Assembly (NCBI RefSeq): GCF_005497185.1 | Contig: NZ_RJTN01000002.1 | Location: 62,001-126,000 of the forward strand | Source of the DNA: Pectobacterium polonicum | Lineage (GTDB): Bacteria; Pseudomonadota; Gammaproteobacteria; Enterobacterales; Enterobacteriaceae | Direction: 5' to 3' | DNA: 64,000 nt | Shown here: one piece after another, positions 55,215-64,000 of the stretch | Layout: each line of letters begins with the position of its first letter | Position numbering within the stretch: position 1 is the stretch's first letter | Notes under the pieces: generated by a model | What the model was told of the DNA's origin: nothing | The model's input: the letters and a program-made list of their open reading frames with translations, nothing else | The model's database searches: none | Position numbers and translations under genes: made by a program

Positions 55215-56552
55215 CTATTGCGATAGTTTACGGTTCGCAATAAAAGCAATGAATGCCACGAACGCGATAAATGCGGCGACAAATAACCAATCTTGCTGGA
55301 AGGCGTGTCCTAATATTAGTCCTGTACCAATGACATCAGAATCACTGAAGGTCACGCCGGTAAAGCCGAAGACTTCCAGTAACGGCACCAGAATAGCGGG
55401 CAATAAGGTAATGAAAAGACCATGAACGACACCGCCGATAATTGCGCCACGCCGTCCTCCCATCGCGTTACCGAAAATACCCGCTGTTCCGCCCGCAAAG
55501 AAGTTGGTCAATAAGCCCGGCAAAATCATCGCCAATCCAAACATCGGGAAGATCAGCATTCCCAGAATGGAACCGACGGTGGTAGCGAGAAACCCGACAA
55601 TCACGGCGTTCGGCGCATAAGGGAAGAGCACAGGGCAATCCAATGCGGGTTTAGCGTTAGGCACCAGACGCATGGCGATCCCTCGAAAGGCGGGAACCAG
55701 CTCATTAAGCAGCAGACGTACACCGCTGTAGAGAACGAAAACGCCCGCGACAAACTGCATGGATTGCATGAAGGAATACATCAGATAGTTGACGCCATTG
55801 GCATATTGCGCGATGTATGTCGGTCCCGCAGCCACGGCAGGGATGAGATACATCGGCACCATGACGACGGCCATCGAGAGGTAAGTATCCTGCAAGAATT
55901 TGAAGTTATCGGGCAGCGTTAAATCTTCGGTGGATTTGGAATTTTTACCGACGACCCGAGCGACGGCCGCCTGCACCAGATATCCGATGGTACAAAAATG
56001 TCCTAGCGCAACATCATCGGAATTTGTGATTTTACGGACAATCGGCTGCGCCAACGCAGGCATCAACACCGCCATAATGCCGCCAAAGATTCCTCCGGTG
56101 AGGATCAGCGTCGCGCCGGTCAAACCCGATTTATAGCCGATCACAGTACCGATTGTAGCCATCCACAGCAGAGCCTGTCCCGTCAGGAAGATATATTTAA
56201 AGGGGGTAATTCGCGCAATCAGGATATTGACGGCAAAGATCACCATCAGCGTCAATGCGACTTCGGACCCAAGTTCGCGGTTTGCCAAGCCCGCGATGGC
56301 GGCGACGTCGGTGATGTAGCCTTTCATACCGAAACCGTGGGTAAAGATGCTGTTTAAGTACGTCAGGGCATCGACGATAATGTTAATCCCCGCCATCATG
56401 ATGAGGAAACCCAGCAGTGTCTTGAATGTACCTTCTGCAATTTTCCCTACCGACTTCTTCTGTAAAATCAACCCGATCATGGCGATCAGCGCGATTAATA
56501 TCGATGCCTGGCCTAATAAATCTTTCACAATGAAATTAATAACGGTGTTCAT
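55215..56552 (-). CDS. PTS EIIC component, ascorbate (UlaA/SgaT) type
   Basis: 445-residue membrane permease with about ten spans. It shares the UlaA-type signatures ALDCPVLFPYAPNAVIVGF and ILPGLLTNFFAGGTAGIFGN, plus GHFCTIGYLVQAAVARVVG. It would carry and phosphorylate the substrate with the IIB 13 bp upstream. UlaA-family permeases handle L-ascorbate, but several lineages take other sugars or polyols, so the substrate is open. Confidence 0.88.
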   Translation of the reverse strand: MNTVINFIVKDLLGQASILIALIAMIGLILQKKSVGKIAEGTFKTLLGFLIMMAGINIIVDALTYLNSIFTHGFGMKGYITDVAAIAGLANRELGSEVALTLMVIFAVNILIARITPFKYIFLTGQALLWMATIGTVIGYKSGLTGATLILTGGIFGGIMAVLMPALAQPIVRKITNSDDVALGHFCTIGYLVQAAVARVVGKNSKSTEDLTLPDNFKFLQDTYLSMAVVMVPMYLIPAVAAGPTYIAQYANGVNYLMYSFMQSMQFVAGVFVLYSGVRLLLNELVPAFRGIAMRLVPNAKPALDCPVLFPYAPNAVIVGFLATTVGSILGMLIFPMFGLAMILPGLLTNFFAGGTAGIFGNAMGGRRGAIIGGVVHGLFITLLPAILVPLLEVFGFTGVTFSDSDVIGTGLILGHAFQQDWLFVAAFIAFVAFIAFIANRKLSQ

Positions 56553-56565
56553 TTTTCACCTCATA

Positions 56566-56859
56566 CTATTTATGCGCCTGGATGTAGGCTAAAATTTTTT
56601 CTTCTATTTCATCTTTGTCGGTAAGCTTATTAAGAATGATGACTCTTTTTTTCTCATCTTCACTGGCATCGCTATTCAGGATGTCAGCAAATATTTTCTG
56701 GGTTAGAATGATGTCATAATTGAAGGCTGAGGCTTCTGAAATGGTGGTGTGATTGATTTCTGCATCAATTCCCAATTTTTTCAGTACGGATTTCGCGCTC
56801 ATTTCGATAGCGAAACTAGAACCTAATCCACAACCGCAAACGCAAAGTACTTTCAACAT
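56566..56859 (-). CDS. PTS EIIB component, ascorbate/galactitol type
   Basis: 97 residues. The phospho-cysteine loop is VCGCGLGSS with Cys8, matching the CGxGxGSS pattern of UlaB/GatB. The start MLKVLCVC (56859) has GAGG at 8-nt spacing; the ATG two codons earlier is too close. It follows the phosphofructokinase-like gene by 10 bp. Confidence 0.88.
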   Translation of the reverse strand: MLKVLCVCGCGLGSSFAIEMSAKSVLKKLGIDAEINHTTISEASAFNYDIILTQKIFADILNSDASEDEKKRVIILNKLTDKDEIEEKILAYIQAHK

Positions 56860-56869
56860 AATCATGGCC

Positions 56870-57850
56870 TCATATAAGGTGATGCGCTTTCGCGAGCTTA
56901 TAAAAATGACTGTCGACATCAACTAAGCGTCGTTCGGAATCCTCCAGGTCAATAGGGATGGCTTTATTGTTATTATTAATAATGATAATTTTATTGGTCA
57001 GGCCGGCGTTAATGCATCTGACCATTTCCTCTGCTAACAGTGTGCCCTGAATAATTTCTTCCCCGGTGGGCGCGCCATTTCGTAAACCGTATCCTAAAAT
57101 GGTTTTTCGGATGCGGATGCCAACCTTATGCTCAATTTTCTTGATAATCGTGTCTATCGCCCCCTGAAAGCCAGGCGTATATTCCTGAGTGTATCCCTCA
57201 GAACATAAAATAATTACGCTATTTTGTTCGGCGATTTTCTCCCGAATACGTTGCGATAAGGTGTCAATGTTCCACGGTGATTCTGGAATGAGTGCGATAT
57301 CGGCGTTGCTTTTTAATGCCGCCTGTAATGTTAACTCACCGCAATAACCGCCGAGTAATTCAATCATAAAGACTCGTCCCTGTAATCCCCGGCCGGTATT
57401 GCGTAATTTCTCCACTTCACTCATTACCTGCTCGCAGGCAGTAGAAAAACCAATCGTATAGCTGTTTCCTGAAATATCATTGTCGATGGTCATTCCTACA
57501 CCGTAACAATGAATGCCATAGTGGCTTAACCTTTTTAGAAATTGAAATGAACCATCACCTCCAGCCATAATGAGCACATCGAGTTTTTGTTTTTGGATGT
57601 TTTTAACGATGTGCTCATAGTCTGTTTTTCTACATTTTCCATTTTTTCTCCCTGATGCAATCAGCGGCATTGATGAAATGGAGTAATCCACCAGATCTCG
57701 ACGAGTGAGAGTTTTACAGCAATTATCGATAAGGCCATTAATTCCACCATCGAAAATGACGATGTCAGCGGCAGTCATTCGATTCACCTGATAGATGAAG
57801 TTATTTATTCCGCTAACGTCGCCGCCGCTAATGACTAATCCAATTTTCAT
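56870..57850 (-). CDS. Divergent PfkA-family phosphofructokinase-like kinase
   Basis: 326 residues from ATG 57850 (GAGGG six bases upstream). PFK fold: SGGDVSGIN (8-16), GGDGS (97-101, glycine as in ATP-dependent enzymes) and TIDND (121-125) with the catalytic Asp123. By hand alignment with E. coli PfkA, Arg162, Glu222, Arg243 and Arg252 are kept (Arg159, Glu218, Arg248, Arg257). Arg171 is Gly168, His249 is Tyr254 and Met169 is Leu166, all sugar-phosphate contacts. First gene of the PTS operon. Probably phosphorylates a sugar phosphate other than fructose-6-phosphate. Confidence 0.85.
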   Translation of the reverse strand: MKIGLVISGGDVSGINNFIYQVNRMTAADIVIFDGGINGLIDNCCKTLTRRDLVDYSISSMPLIASGRKNGKCRKTDYEHIVKNIQKQKLDVLIMAGGDGSFQFLKRLSHYGIHCYGVGMTIDNDISGNSYTIGFSTACEQVMSEVEKLRNTGRGLQGRVFMIELLGGYCGELTLQAALKSNADIALIPESPWNIDTLSQRIREKIAEQNSVIILCSEGYTQEYTPGFQGAIDTIIKKIEHKVGIRIRKTILGYGLRNGAPTGEEIIQGTLLAEEMVRCINAGLTNKIIIINNNNKAIPIDLEDSERRLVDVDSHFYKLAKAHHLI

Positions 57851-58333
57851 CATCGCCCTCGAAAAATATGAATAACCATCGTGTGAACACAATGTTATTA
57901 AACTGATAAGGCGTTTTTTTGATGGATGTCGCAATTTTGTATTTAATTACGCGAGGGTATGTCTTGACAGCGATATTGTTGCCTTTATTTGTGTGATGCT
58001 AGTCATGATTTAAAAATAAGCAACCTGACTAACGTGTTAATTAAATTGGGATTTAACATTTTTATCTTTTTTATTGTTCCTTCTCTTTTTTGCGAAAAAA
58101 CGAAAGCGTATTTTGTGAATGGTTTCACAGTTATTTCGTTACGATTTCAGTGAAGAATCGACGAGACGAAAAGATAACAATAGATAAATGTTATCACTGA
58201 GGCAGGTGACAATTGCTTCCCAAATGCTAGAGTAGTCTTCAGTTTCACCTTTTAACTAGTGTTTTATTCCAGTAAATGAGTGATTCATTAGCAGATTAAA
58301 TGGTCTTTAACGGTGCAAAGGGAGAGTAGTCGC
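57851..58333. promoter_or_regulatory. Divergent control region of the PTS operon and dadA
   Basis: 483 bp, AT-rich, no ORF. It contains one perfect CRP palindrome (58114-58129) and one partial one (57992-58007, TGTGATGCTAGTCATG). The partial site is nearer the PTS operon, the perfect one lies between. Confidence 0.6.
58114..58129. promoter_or_regulatory. CRP-cAMP site, perfect palindromic half-sites
   Basis: TGTGA-ATGGTT-TCACA, an exact match to the CRP half-sites with 6-bp spacing. It lies 205 bp before dadA and 264 bp before the PTS operon's first start codon; E. coli dadA is CRP dependent. Confidence 0.85.
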
Positions 58334-59587
58334 ATGCGGGTTGTGATTCTGGGAAGTGGTGTAGTTGGCGTAAGTACCGCCTGGTATCTTGCGCAGGCAG
58401 GGCATGATGTCACCGTTATCGACAGGCAACCGGAGCCCGCGCTTGAAACCAGTGCAGCGAATGCAGGGCAGATCTCACCCGGCTATGCGGCACCGTGGGC
58501 TGCACCTGGAATACCGCTGAAAGCGATAAAATGGATGTTCCAGCGTCATGCACCGCTGGCTATCCGGCCGGATTTCACGGCGACACAGCTTTGCTGGATG
58601 TGGCAAATGTTACTCAACTGTGATGCGCGCCACTATAAAACCAATAAAGCCCGGATGGTGCGCCTGGCGGAATACAGCCGTGACTGCCTGCAACAACTGC
58701 GGCGAGATACCGGTATCCAGTACGAAGGTCGACAGGGGGGAACGCTGCAACTGTTCCGCACTGAACAGCAATATGACAATGCGACACGGGATATTGCCGT
58801 GCTGGAAGAGGCTGGCGTGCCTTACCAACTGTTGACCCGACAGGCGCTAGCCTCGGTTGAACCTGCGCTGGCGAGCGTGGCGGATAAACTCACCGGAGGG
58901 CTGCGGTTACCGCATGATGAAACGGGAGACTGCCAGCTGTTTACTCGTCAACTGGCGGCGATGGCTACCGAGGCCGGTGTCACCTTCAAGCTGGGGCGTC
59001 ACGTTCGTCAACTGCGAGTTGAAGGGCATCATGTCACGGGCGTGCAGTGCGACGATGGCATGATTGTGGCAGATGCCTATGTGATGGCCTGCGGTTCCTA
59101 TTCAACAGGGCTACTGCGCCAGTGGTTCGATATTCCGGTTTATCCGTTGAAAGGCTATTCACTGACAATTCCGCTGGCGGATGATGCCGCCGCACCGGTT
59201 TCTACCGTGCTGGATGAAACGTACAAAGTTGCTATCACACGTTTTGACCATCGTATTCGCGTTGGTGGCATGGCGGAAGTGGTGGGTTTTAACACCGATC
59301 TGAACCTTAAACGGCGCGAGACGCTGGAAATGGTGGTGCGCGATCTCTATCCCCATTGTGGTCCGATCGAACAAGCGACATTCTGGACAGGGCTGCGCCC
59401 GATGACGCCGGACGGTACGCCGCTGGTGGGGCGTTCACCGCTGAAAAATCTGTATCTGAATACCGGACACGGCACGTTAGGCTGGACGATGGCCTGCGGG
59501 TCAGGGAAATTATTGGCAGATATTCTGTCGGATAAATCACCGGAGATTGAAGCCGATGATTTATCCGTGGAAAGGTATGTTCGTTAG
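58334..59587 (+). CDS. dadA: D-amino acid dehydrogenase DadA
   Basis: FAD-dependent, membrane-associated small subunit that oxidises D-alanine and other D-amino acids to keto acids. 417 residues (432 in E. coli), with FAD motif GSGVVG (7-12). Start MRVVILG (58334) has AAAGGGAGAG upstream; seven further codons are open. The C-terminus [19 protein letters not shown] is conserved. dadX, next to it in E. coli, is absent here: the following gene is convergent and unrelated. Confidence 0.94.
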   Translation: MRVVILGSGVVGVSTAWYLAQAGHDVTVIDRQPEPALETSAANAGQISPGYAAPWAAPGIPLKAIKWMFQRHAPLAIRPDFTATQLCWMWQMLLNCDARHYKTNKARMVRLAEYSRDCLQQLRRDTGIQYEGRQGGTLQLFRTEQQYDNATRDIAVLEEAGVPYQLLTRQALASVEPALASVADKLTGGLRLPHDETGDCQLFTRQLAAMATEAGVTFKLGRHVRQLRVEGHHVTGVQCDDGMIVADAYVMACGSYSTGLLRQWFDIPVYPLKGYSLTIPLADDAAAPVSTVLDETYKVAITRFDHRIRVGGMAEVVGFNTDLNLKRRETLEMVVRDLYPHCGPIEQATFWTGLRPMTPDGTPLVGRSPLKNLYLNTGHGTLGWTMACGSGKLLADILSDKSPEIEADDLSVERYVR

Positions 59588-59609
59588 TTTTGAACTAATT
59601 AGTTTTAAA

Positions 59610-60809
59610 CTACGTGCGGGGCAGCGACGTAATGCTGCCCTTGTGGTGCCGCGTGAGCAGGCGGGCGCGTATCGCCAACAGGGCGGCACAGAGCATCACC
59701 AGCGCCAGTGATATTTTTGACGGCAGAGGGAGCGCCATCGCAATCAGCCCCAGCGCTGCACCGCCTGCCATCTGCACAAATCCTACCATCGCCGAGGCAA
59801 TTCCCGCCTCGTTAGAATAAGGCTCCAGCGCATAGCTGGTGGATGGCCCGATCAAAAATGCCAGACCGGCACAGGCCAGCGCGACGGGCAGCATGTAGGT
59901 TGGCCAGGTGTCTTGCATCGCCTCAGGCAAGAGCGCGACACCGCCGAGCAGCGAAAGAAAACCCGCCCCCATCAGCAGGCTACCGATAGCCAGACAACGT
60001 GGTCTACCGACTTTGCGGATAATACGATTCGCGAAGAAGCTGACCAGCATGATCCAAAAGCCGTTCGCACCGAAGGCAATGGAAAACTCAAGCGGTGTGA
60101 GCTGTGCCTGATTCATTAACACCACAGGTGAAAAGGTGACATAGGTTAATGCCATCCCCATTGCGCCCGCATTGACTGACGCGAAGCCCAGAAAGTGGCG
60201 ATCGGATAACAGGCGTGCATATTGGCGCAGCGGCAAGCCGTGTACGGGCAAGGTTGAATCCGGCCGTGTTTCGGGCAGGAAGCGGATCACGATGGCCAGT
60301 ACCAGAATGCTGTAGCCTGCGAGGAACCAGAAAGGGGCACGCCAGCCGAAGGCCTCGGCTAAAAGCCCACCGAATAGCGGTGCCAGCGCGGGTACAATAT
60401 TCAGCGTTCCGTTAAGAAAACCATAGGTTCTGGCGGCATCATCGCCGTTTAGTTTGTCACGCACGCTGCTGAAAATGGCAACGGCGGTACAGCAGACGGC
60501 CATGCCCTGGAAAAGGCGTGAGAGAATGAATAGCGTGGCGTCGGTGGCCAGTGCCGCCATGATCGCCCCAATGATGTAGATGACGACACCTGCCAGCGCC
60601 ATTGGACGTCGACCATACTTATCAACCAGTGGTCCAGCCAAAAGCTGTCCTAATCCCATAACCAAAATAAAGAGGGCGACGGTGGATTGGATCAGCGATT
60701 CTGGGCTGTTCAGCGCCACGGCGATGGCGGGAATAAGCGGTAAGTAAATGTCGATGCCCAGAGGGCCGAGTAGAACCAGAGTCAGTAAAATCAGAACAAA
60801 TCGTTGCAT
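59610..60809 (-). CDS. Bcr/CflA-type MFS drug exporter
   Basis: 399-residue MFS transporter with 12 spans. Starts MQRFVLILLTLVLLGPLGIDIYLP; the Bcr/CflA features are the IDIYLP near the N-terminus and the loop GPLVDKYGRRPMALAG (DRxGRRP motif A). Proteins of this subfamily export bicyclomycin, chloramphenicol or related compounds; substrate unknown here. Convergent with dadA, 22 bp between stops. Confidence 0.9.
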   Translation of the reverse strand: MQRFVLILLTLVLLGPLGIDIYLPLIPAIAVALNSPESLIQSTVALFILVMGLGQLLAGPLVDKYGRRPMALAGVVIYIIGAIMAALATDATLFILSRLFQGMAVCCTAVAIFSSVRDKLNGDDAARTYGFLNGTLNIVPALAPLFGGLLAEAFGWRAPFWFLAGYSILVLAIVIRFLPETRPDSTLPVHGLPLRQYARLLSDRHFLGFASVNAGAMGMALTYVTFSPVVLMNQAQLTPLEFSIAFGANGFWIMLVSFFANRIIRKVGRPRCLAIGSLLMGAGFLSLLGGVALLPEAMQDTWPTYMLPVALACAGLAFLIGPSTSYALEPYSNEAGIASAMVGFVQMAGGAALGLIAMALPLPSKISLALVMLCAALLAIRARLLTRHHKGSITSLPRT

Positions 60810-61006
60810 AACAAAACAGAAATCTATGTTTTATGGGTCTGACAGGGTAATGCGCACGCTAGCGGAAAGGAAGCGTTATATTCGTGACGGTGTCACAAAG
60901 TTGTGGCGGAAAATGAGCTTATGTGTTCGGTCGCAGGCGGTCATTAACAGGGGGAGTGTCCTATGTCAGACATTCTCCACCCTTTAGTCAGGCGTACTTA
61001 ATGTGC

Positions 61007-61417
61007 CTAGGCTGTTTCAATGCGGGGGTAAAAATCGTGATTCTCCCGCTGCATACGCTCATAGACTTTACGCAAGACGTGATTCGCGTCAGCCCGGAAA
61101 TCCCTATCATGACCCACTAACTGTGAAGCTGTATTCCAGCGGCGGGAAAAGGCATCGTAATCTGCGGCAATGGTTTGCATTTCATCCTGATAATGCTGGC
61201 TCATTTTCGTTAACTGTTCATCACCGCTGCGTTGCAGAGAAGGGTAAAGCACGCGATCTTCCGCAGAAAGATGTAGTTTGATCGTCGAGCTCATGGCGAC
61301 AATGGCGCGGGCGATGTCAGTGGCGTTCTCCGTTACGCCTTCTCGCGATAGCCGACGCAGGGTGTCAATGCTTGCGAGTATTTCAGTATGCTGGTGTTTG
61401 AATTTATCAATATTCAT
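61007..61417 (-). CDS. Hemerythrin (HHE) domain protein
   Basis: 136-residue four-helix protein. Candidate di-iron ligands are His10, His49, Glu53, His75, Glu79, His113 and His127, spaced as in hemerythrin-like HHE domains (HxxxE, HxxxE patterns). Bacterial members sense or carry oxygen or react with NO/ROS; function here unknown. Isolated single gene between the MFS exporter and yeaH. Confidence 0.88.
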   Translation of the reverse strand: MNIDKFKHQHTEILASIDTLRRLSREGVTENATDIARAIVAMSSTIKLHLSAEDRVLYPSLQRSGDEQLTKMSQHYQDEMQTIAADYDAFSRRWNTASQLVGHDRDFRADANHVLRKVYERMQRENHDFYPRIETA

Positions 61418-61548
61418 GAGCGATTCTCTGTGCAGGTATAATGCTATTTATAATACATGTATTTTAAATGCATGTTTATAGAAAAATGCCCACAGAGATA
61501 AAATCAGCCAGCTAACTGTTAACAGATAACTGGCCGATTGAGAGGTAG

Positions 61549-62823
61549 CTAATGCCCTACGGTTTGTTTACGGAAGAGTTCACGGAAGACAGGGTAAATA
61601 TCATCCTGATCGCGGATATGTTGCATGGCGAAATTGTCGAACGTATCGCGCAGCGTTTCATATTCTCGCCAGAGCGTCTGGTGTGAACGTCGGGTGATTT
61701 CAATATAGCTGTAGTAACGCACCATCGGCAGAAGCTGATTCGCCAGAATCTGGTGACACAGCGGTGAATCATCCGCCCAGTTATCGCCGTCCGACGCCTG
61801 TGCGGCGTAGATATTCCACTGTGACGGATCGTAGCGCTCGCGCACGACGTCCTCCATCAGCTTTAGCGCACTGGAGACAATGGTGCCGCCGGTTTCCTGT
61901 GAGTAGAAGAACTCCTGTTCATCGACCTCTTTCGCCTGGGTGTGGTGGCGAATATAGACAACGTCAACGTTTTTGTAATTTCTGCTGAGGAACAGATACA
62001 GCAAAATATAAAAGCGTTTCGCCATGTCTTTCGTCGACTGATCCATAGAACCAGACACGTCCATCAAACAGAACATTACGGCCTGGCTCGATGGCTCGGC
62101 TCGACGCTCGTAATTCTTGTAGCGCAGGTCAAACGTATCGATAAAAGGTACGCGTGCGATTTTCTGGCGCAGCTCGGCGATGTCCTGCCGTAATCGTTCC
62201 TCCTCCAGCAATTGTGCTGGTTCGGTGTGCGCCAATTGCTCTAACGACTCTTCCAACTCATGCAACGTGCGACGTTTACCCGCTGTCATCGCCATACGGC
62301 GTGCCAGCGAGTTTTGTAGTGAACGCACGACACTGATATTGGCAGGAACGCCGTTAGCGGTGTAGCCGGCGCGATGCGTTTTGTATTCGGTCATTTGCCG
62401 ATGCTGGGTCTTCTTCAGATTCGGCAGCGCCAGATCTTCAAACAGCAGATCCAGATATTCATCTTTGGAGATCTGAAAGACAAACCCATCCTCGCCTTCG
62501 CCGTCTTTACTGGCATCCCCCTGACCGGAACCACCGCTGCCACCTCCTTGTGGCCGCTCGATTTTGTCATTCTGTACGAAGTGATCGTTGCCGGGGTGGA
62601 CGCGGTGGCGGCGTCCTCCACGACCCTGATGGAACATCGGTTCGTTGATGTCTGCATTGGGGATCGACACCGACTCCCCGCTTTCGATGTCGGTCACCGA
62701 ACGCTTATTAATGGCCTCGGAAATCGACTGTTTTATTTGCGACTTATAGCGGCGCAGAAAGCGTTGGCGGTTCACCGTGCTTTTGTTTTTGCCGTTCAGT
62801 CGTCGGTCAATAAAATAGGCCAT
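61549..62823 (-). CDS. yeaH: YeaH, UPF0229 protein
   Basis: 424 residues (427 in E. coli). The DUF444 protein carries a vWA-like MIDAS motif ([11 protein letters not shown]) in its C-terminal half and a Gly/Ser-rich linker (about 90-105). Start [15 protein letters not shown] (62823). Lies 37 bp after yeaG and is coexpressed with it. Function unknown, implicated in stress and nitrogen-starvation responses with YeaG. Confidence 0.94.
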   Translation of the reverse strand: MAYFIDRRLNGKNKSTVNRQRFLRRYKSQIKQSISEAINKRSVTDIESGESVSIPNADINEPMFHQGRGGRRHRVHPGNDHFVQNDKIERPQGGGSGGSGQGDASKDGEGEDGFVFQISKDEYLDLLFEDLALPNLKKTQHRQMTEYKTHRAGYTANGVPANISVVRSLQNSLARRMAMTAGKRRTLHELEESLEQLAHTEPAQLLEEERLRQDIAELRQKIARVPFIDTFDLRYKNYERRAEPSSQAVMFCLMDVSGSMDQSTKDMAKRFYILLYLFLSRNYKNVDVVYIRHHTQAKEVDEQEFFYSQETGGTIVSSALKLMEDVVRERYDPSQWNIYAAQASDGDNWADDSPLCHQILANQLLPMVRYYSYIEITRRSHQTLWREYETLRDTFDNFAMQHIRDQDDIYPVFRELFRKQTVGH

Positions 62824-62859
62824 GTTTCCCCCAAACGCTGTTGCCAGCATCGTGCGTCA

Positions 62860-64000
62860 TTATGATGATTTCCTCACCCGCAGATACCATTCGCACAGCA
62901 AACGTACCTGTTTCCGGGTATAGCCTTTCTCCATCATGCGATCGACGAAGTCATCATGCTTTTTCTGTTCATCCGTTGAGGTTTTGGTATTAAACGAAAT
63001 CACAGGCAACAGCTCTTCCGTGTTGGAGAACATCTTCTTCTCGATAACCGTGCGCAGTTTCTCGTAGCTGGTCCAGTTTGGATTCCTGCCGCTATTGCTG
63101 GCACGGGCGCGCAGGACAAAGTTGACGATCTCGTTACGGAAGTCTTTAGGGTTACTGATACCCGCAGGTTTCTCGATCTTTTCCAGCTCGGCGTTCAACG
63201 ACTCACGGTCAAACAACTGGCCAGTATCTGGATCACGGTACTCCTGATCCTGAATCCAGAAGTCCGCATAGGTAACATAACGGTCAAAAATATTCTGGCC
63301 GTATTCGGAATAGGATTCGAGATAGGCTGTCTGGATCTCTTTACCGATAAATTCGGCGTACTTCGGCGTCAGATAGCCTTTCAGGTGTTCCAGATACTTC
63401 TCTGCCAACTCCTGTGGGAATTGCTCACGCTCGATCTGCTGTTCCAGTACGTAGAACAGGTGTACCGGGTTGGCGGCGACTTCGCTGTGATCGAAGTTAA
63501 AGACGCGCGACAGAATCTTGAACGCAAAGCGGGTCGACAGACCGTTCATCCCTTCATCCACGCCCGCATAGTCGCGGTACTCCTGATAGGATTTCGCTTT
63601 TGGATCGGTATCTTTCAGGCTTTCCCCGTCGTAAACCCGCATCTTAGAGTAAATGCTGGAGTTTTCCGGATCTTTCAGACGCGACAGAATGGAGAAGCGA
63701 GCCAACGTTTCCAGCGTGCCGGGGGCGCAAGGCGCATGTGTCAGCTCGCTGTGATCCAGCAGTTTGTCGTAGATTTTGACCTCTTCGGATACGCGCAGGC
63801 AGTATGGCACCTTCACGATATACACGCGGTCAAGAAACGCTTCATTGTTCTTGTTGTTACGGAATTGCACCCACTCGGACTCGTTGGAGTGCGCCAGAAT
63901 AATCCCGTTAAACGGCAGGGCAGCAATGCCTTCCGTCCCGTTATAGTTGCCTTCCTGTGTTGCAGTCAGCAGCGGGTGGAGCACTTTGATGGGAGCCTTG
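62860..64000 (-). CDS. yeaG: YeaG, PrkA-type serine protein kinase (5' part missing)
   Basis: C-terminal 380 codons of a protein near 644 residues in E. coli. Visible: the AAA-core end (NGIILAHSNESEW, FLDRVYIVKVPYCLR) and the PrkA C-terminal kinase-related domain to WYLRVRKSS. The frame is open to the right edge, so the gene continues beyond the window. Confidence 0.93.
   Translation of the reverse strand, partial: KAPIKVLHPLLTATQEGNYNGTEGIAALPFNGIILAHSNESEWVQFRNNKNNEAFLDRVYIVKVPYCLRVSEEVKIYDKLLDHSELTHAPCAPGTLETLARFSILSRLKDPENSSIYSKMRVYDGESLKDTDPKAKSYQEYRDYAGVDEGMNGLSTRFAFKILSRVFNFDHSEVAANPVHLFYVLEQQIEREQFPQELAEKYLEHLKGYLTPKYAEFIGKEIQTAYLESYSEYGQNIFDRYVTYADFWIQDQEYRDPDTGQLFDRESLNAELEKIEKPAGISNPKDFRNEIVNFVLRARASNSGRNPNWTSYEKLRTVIEKKMFSNTEELLPVISFNTKTSTDEQKKHDDFVDRMMEKGYTRKQVRLLCEWYLRVRKSS

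Overview
The window reads as chromosomal DNA of a soft-rot enterobacterium, most likely Pectobacterium. Most genes have near-identical counterparts in Escherichia coli, often in the same order: osmE-tcyP-ydjM, yniC-yniB-yniA, yobF-cspC-rlmA-mntP-yobD-manZYX-yoaE-sdaA-nudL-pabB-yoaH-yoaB-yoaA-tsaB-yeaY-fadD-rnd-minEDC-ycgLMN, dsbB-nhaB-fadR-ycgB, dadA and yeaH-yeaG. A complete pectin-oligomer catabolic cluster is also present, as in Pectobacterium and Dickeya. I see no tRNA or rRNA genes, insertion sequences, prophage or CRISPR arrays. E. coli comparisons are from memory, and all family assignments rest on reading translated sequence, not on searches.

Layout. 1-4.5 kb: yddG (cut by the window edge), nadE, osmE, tcyP and the LexA-controlled ydjM. 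4.7-15.6 kb: the pectin cluster. On the minus strand it runs kduI, kduD, pelW, togM, togN, togA, togB, kdgM, paeX; kdgF diverges on the plus strand. It sits between ydjM and yniC, which are neighbours in E. coli. KdgM and TogMNAB import oligogalacturonides, PaeX removes acetyl groups, PelW degrades the oligomers inside the cell, and KdgF, KduI and KduD convert the unsaturated products to 2-keto-3-deoxygluconate. Palindromes matching the KdgR operator lie before kdgF/kduI, pelW and kdgM. 15.6-22 kb: yniC, yniB, yniA, then a sitABCD manganese/iron importer with a Fur-box-like site. 22-29 kb: small-protein genes, cspC, rlmA, mntP with a yybP-ykoY manganese riboswitch, yobD and the mannose PTS. 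29-46.7 kb: the yoaE-to-ycgN backbone, including min genes and fadD with a FadR operator. 46.8-52.7 kb: mgtS, an unrecognised small gene, dsbB, nhaB, fadR and ycgB.

52.9-57.9 kb holds the most unusual locus: a seven-gene, AT-rich minus-strand operon between ycgB and dadA. In transcription order it encodes a divergent phosphofructokinase-like protein, ascorbate-type PTS IIB and IIC, an unrecognised 92-residue protein, PTS IIA, a small P-loop kinase and a LacD/YihT-like class I aldolase. This looks like a self-contained uptake, phosphorylation and aldol-cleavage route for an unidentified sugar. Five 14-bp tandem repeats lie just past its 3' end. The window closes with dadA, a Bcr/CflA-type exporter, a hemerythrin-domain protein, yeaH and the 3' part of yeaG.

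Several ERIC-type repeats, some long and some lacking the core, are scattered between genes. Genes below the usual ORF length cutoff were recovered by eye: yobF, mgtS, a 31-residue membrane peptide and a 58-codon ORF directly upstream of yoaE.
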